A DNA stretch of 64,000 nt, taken from the NCBI GenBank assembly GCA_030849465.1, contig JARVLF010000016.1:372001-436000 (forward strand), written 5' to 3'. This document shows, one piece after another, positions 62,757-64,000 of the stretch. The position numbers were made by a program, and so were the translations under genes. Every line of letters begins with the position of its first letter. Position 1 is the first letter of the stretch. This DNA is from Moesziomyces globuligerus (Eukaryota; Basidiomycota; Ustilaginomycetes; Ustilaginales; Ustilaginaceae). The notes under the pieces are model-generated. The model had not been told where the DNA came from. It did no database searches and saw only the letters and a program-made list of their open reading frames with translations.

Positions 62757-64000
62757 ATGTCCGCCTGGTCCTCTGCCACCGGCAAGCCGCAGCTGTCGTA
62801 CGCCGATCGCTTGCGCCATGCCTCCAAATCTGCAGCGCCTTCCAAGCACGACACGCCCTCCGCCGCTGTGGCTTCTTCCGGTCCTTCCGCCTCTGCATCG
62901 TCCTCATCGCATCGTCCCGCTGGCTCAGATGCCCTCAAGCCCCACACTCACGCAAACGACTCATCGGACAACGCTCCCGGACAGACGCATTCCAAGCAGA
63001 GCGCAACTTACGCCGCCGACCCTTCCGGCTCCTCAGGATCAGCACACCCAAACTCAAGTACCGCGACTCAGGCCAATACCTCCTCGACAGGCGCACCAAC
63101 TCGAACCGACACCGGCGCTCCCGTCAATGTATGGGAAGCCCGCCGCAAACAGCTCGCTGAGCGCGAAGCCGAAAAGGCGCGAGAGCGCCAACAAGCCGTA
63201 GCACAGCAGCGCAAGGAATCGACCTCGACAAAAGCATCAATACCCTCGGCCGCATCCAACGCTGGCCCAGGCACGAGCAGAGTCAAACAGACCGCCCAAG
63301 CAGCCGCCTCCAAGAAGGGTGCTGAAAAGCAACCCAAGTCCACGCCAAACGCCAACGTTACGGACAAGAAGTCATCCAAGCCCGCAGCCCAGCCTCTTGC
63401 CACTGCGCCACCCACTCCGACGGCAGCCTCCACCTCGGATGTGCCAGCTCCAAGAATCGTCGCAACCACGCCAGCCCCAGTCCCCATGCCATCAACCATC
63501 ACCACTCCTTCTGCCTCCAAAGGCACCTCCGCCCGGGCCCAGCAACCGTCGGACACACCGCACGGCCGATCTGCCAAAGAACAGCACGATCTGTCCGGCT
63601 CGTCGAGTGCTTCCATCCCCGCAAAGACGGCTGATAAGCCCAACACCGAGCAGAAGAACGTCAGCTCGGATGTCAGCGAAGAGCAACACAGCCAGCGCGG
63701 GCATTCGGGCTCTGCAGCTGCATCTGCATCCTCCGAAAAGGGCACGCGCTTGCAATCGGCGACCACCCCCGCCACGCATCAGCCCGCGCCTGCGTTAATG
63801 CCCGTGCACGACGACGTTCCAGGCAGCCCTGCCACTGTGGCCTCGGCGATCGAAGAGGTGCTCAAGAACGGCGGCGTCAACGGCGCGCAGACCGAAGACG
63901 ACGATGCGTGGCTCGCGCGCATCCACCTGCTTAACGGCGGTCAGAACATGCCCAAGTTTGGCGGCATCGGGCCCAACGGCGCGCTCGGTCTTGGCGAGGA
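62757..64000 (+). CDS. Probable La-related (LARP1/Sro9-type) RNA-binding protein, 5' part
   Basis: The ATG at 62757 opens a frame without stops to the window end (414 codons, partial). The N-terminus MSAWSSATGKPQLSYADRLR, the short motif APVNVWEARRKQLAE at about residue 121 and the long Ser/Thr/Ala/Pro-rich disordered stretch resemble the start of fungal Sro9/LARP1-type proteins. Those carry a La domain further on and bind mRNA and ribosomes. The La domain itself is outside the window, so the call is tentative. The last visible part (DDDAWLARIHLLNGG, KFGGIGPNGALGLGE) is not diagnostic. It could be another large disordered RNA-associated protein. Confidence 0.45.
   Translation, partial: MSAWSSATGKPQLSYADRLRHASKSAAPSKHDTPSAAVASSGPSASASSSSHRPAGSDALKPHTHANDSSDNAPGQTHSKQSATYAADPSGSSGSAHPNSSTATQANTSSTGAPTRTDTGAPVNVWEARRKQLAEREAEKARERQQAVAQQRKESTSTKASIPSAASNAGPGTSRVKQTAQAAASKKGAEKQPKSTPNANVTDKKSSKPAAQPLATAPPTPTAASTSDVPAPRIVATTPAPVPMPSTITTPSASKGTSARAQQPSDTPHGRSAKEQHDLSGSSSASIPAKTADKPNTEQKNVSSDVSEEQHSQRGHSGSAAASASSEKGTRLQSATTPATHQPAPALMPVHDDVPGSPATVASAIEEVLKNGGVNGAQTEDDDAWLARIHLLNGGQNMPKFGGIGPNGALGLGE

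Overview
The window looks like nuclear DNA of a smut fungus (Basidiomycota, Ustilaginomycotina; Ustilago/Sporisorium-like). The reasons are high GC, compact mostly intronless genes, short GT-AG introns of about 95-300 bp, CT-rich leaders, long Ser/Ala/Pro-rich extensions on otherwise conserved proteins, and only eukaryotic housekeeping families. The genus is an inference.

Left part (1-30 kb), ordinary gene space: a PAS-kinase-type Ser/Thr kinase (-), a TMEM135-like membrane protein (+, with a five-codon last exon), RPS18 (+, three exons), mitoferrin (+), AP-3 sigma (-), SHR3 (+, two exons), CDC48/p97 (-), GDP-mannose transporter VRG4 (-), PBDC1/Chp1 (+, four exons), mitochondrial D-lactate dehydrogenase (+) and ATIC/ADE16-17 (-). 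Two gene-poor stretches, at about 7.2-10.0 and 27.5-30.5 kb, hold nothing I can name.

Middle part (about 30.5-43 kb), accessory island: a non-LTR retrotransposon of the Tad/I type. It has a 1473-aa EN-RT-RNase H ORF2, a 926-aa ORF1 with two zinc knuckles, and a third upstream 474-aa gag-like ORF with its own knuckle. The spacer between ORF1 and ORF2 carries a 13-bp tandem repeat. The 3' UTR is a chain of perfect hairpins ending in a short hexamer repeat. On both sides lie related pieces of one unknown gene: a secretion-signal start with a frame-shifted tail on the left, and a C-terminal tail on the right.

Right part (43-64 kb): an unknown conserved fungal protein with a His/Cys-rich tail (-), a CCC2-type copper ATPase (+), an ER cyclophilin (-), a Tgl4/5-type patatin lipase (-), EFG1 (+), a 6-phosphofructo-2-kinase whose phosphatase half has lost both catalytic histidines (-), a secreted thioredoxin-fold protein (-), and the start of a probable La-related RNA-binding protein (+) cut by the window end.

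The most interesting points are three. The cyclophilin gene appears to choose between a KDEL tail and a membrane anchor by retaining or splicing its last intron. The bisphosphatase half of PFK2 is dead. The three-ORF LINE with a structured 3' UTR sits between two related gene fragments. The genes do not form one pathway, although several act in the secretory route (SHR3, VRG4, cyclophilin, thioredoxin-like protein, AP-3, CDC48, CCC2).
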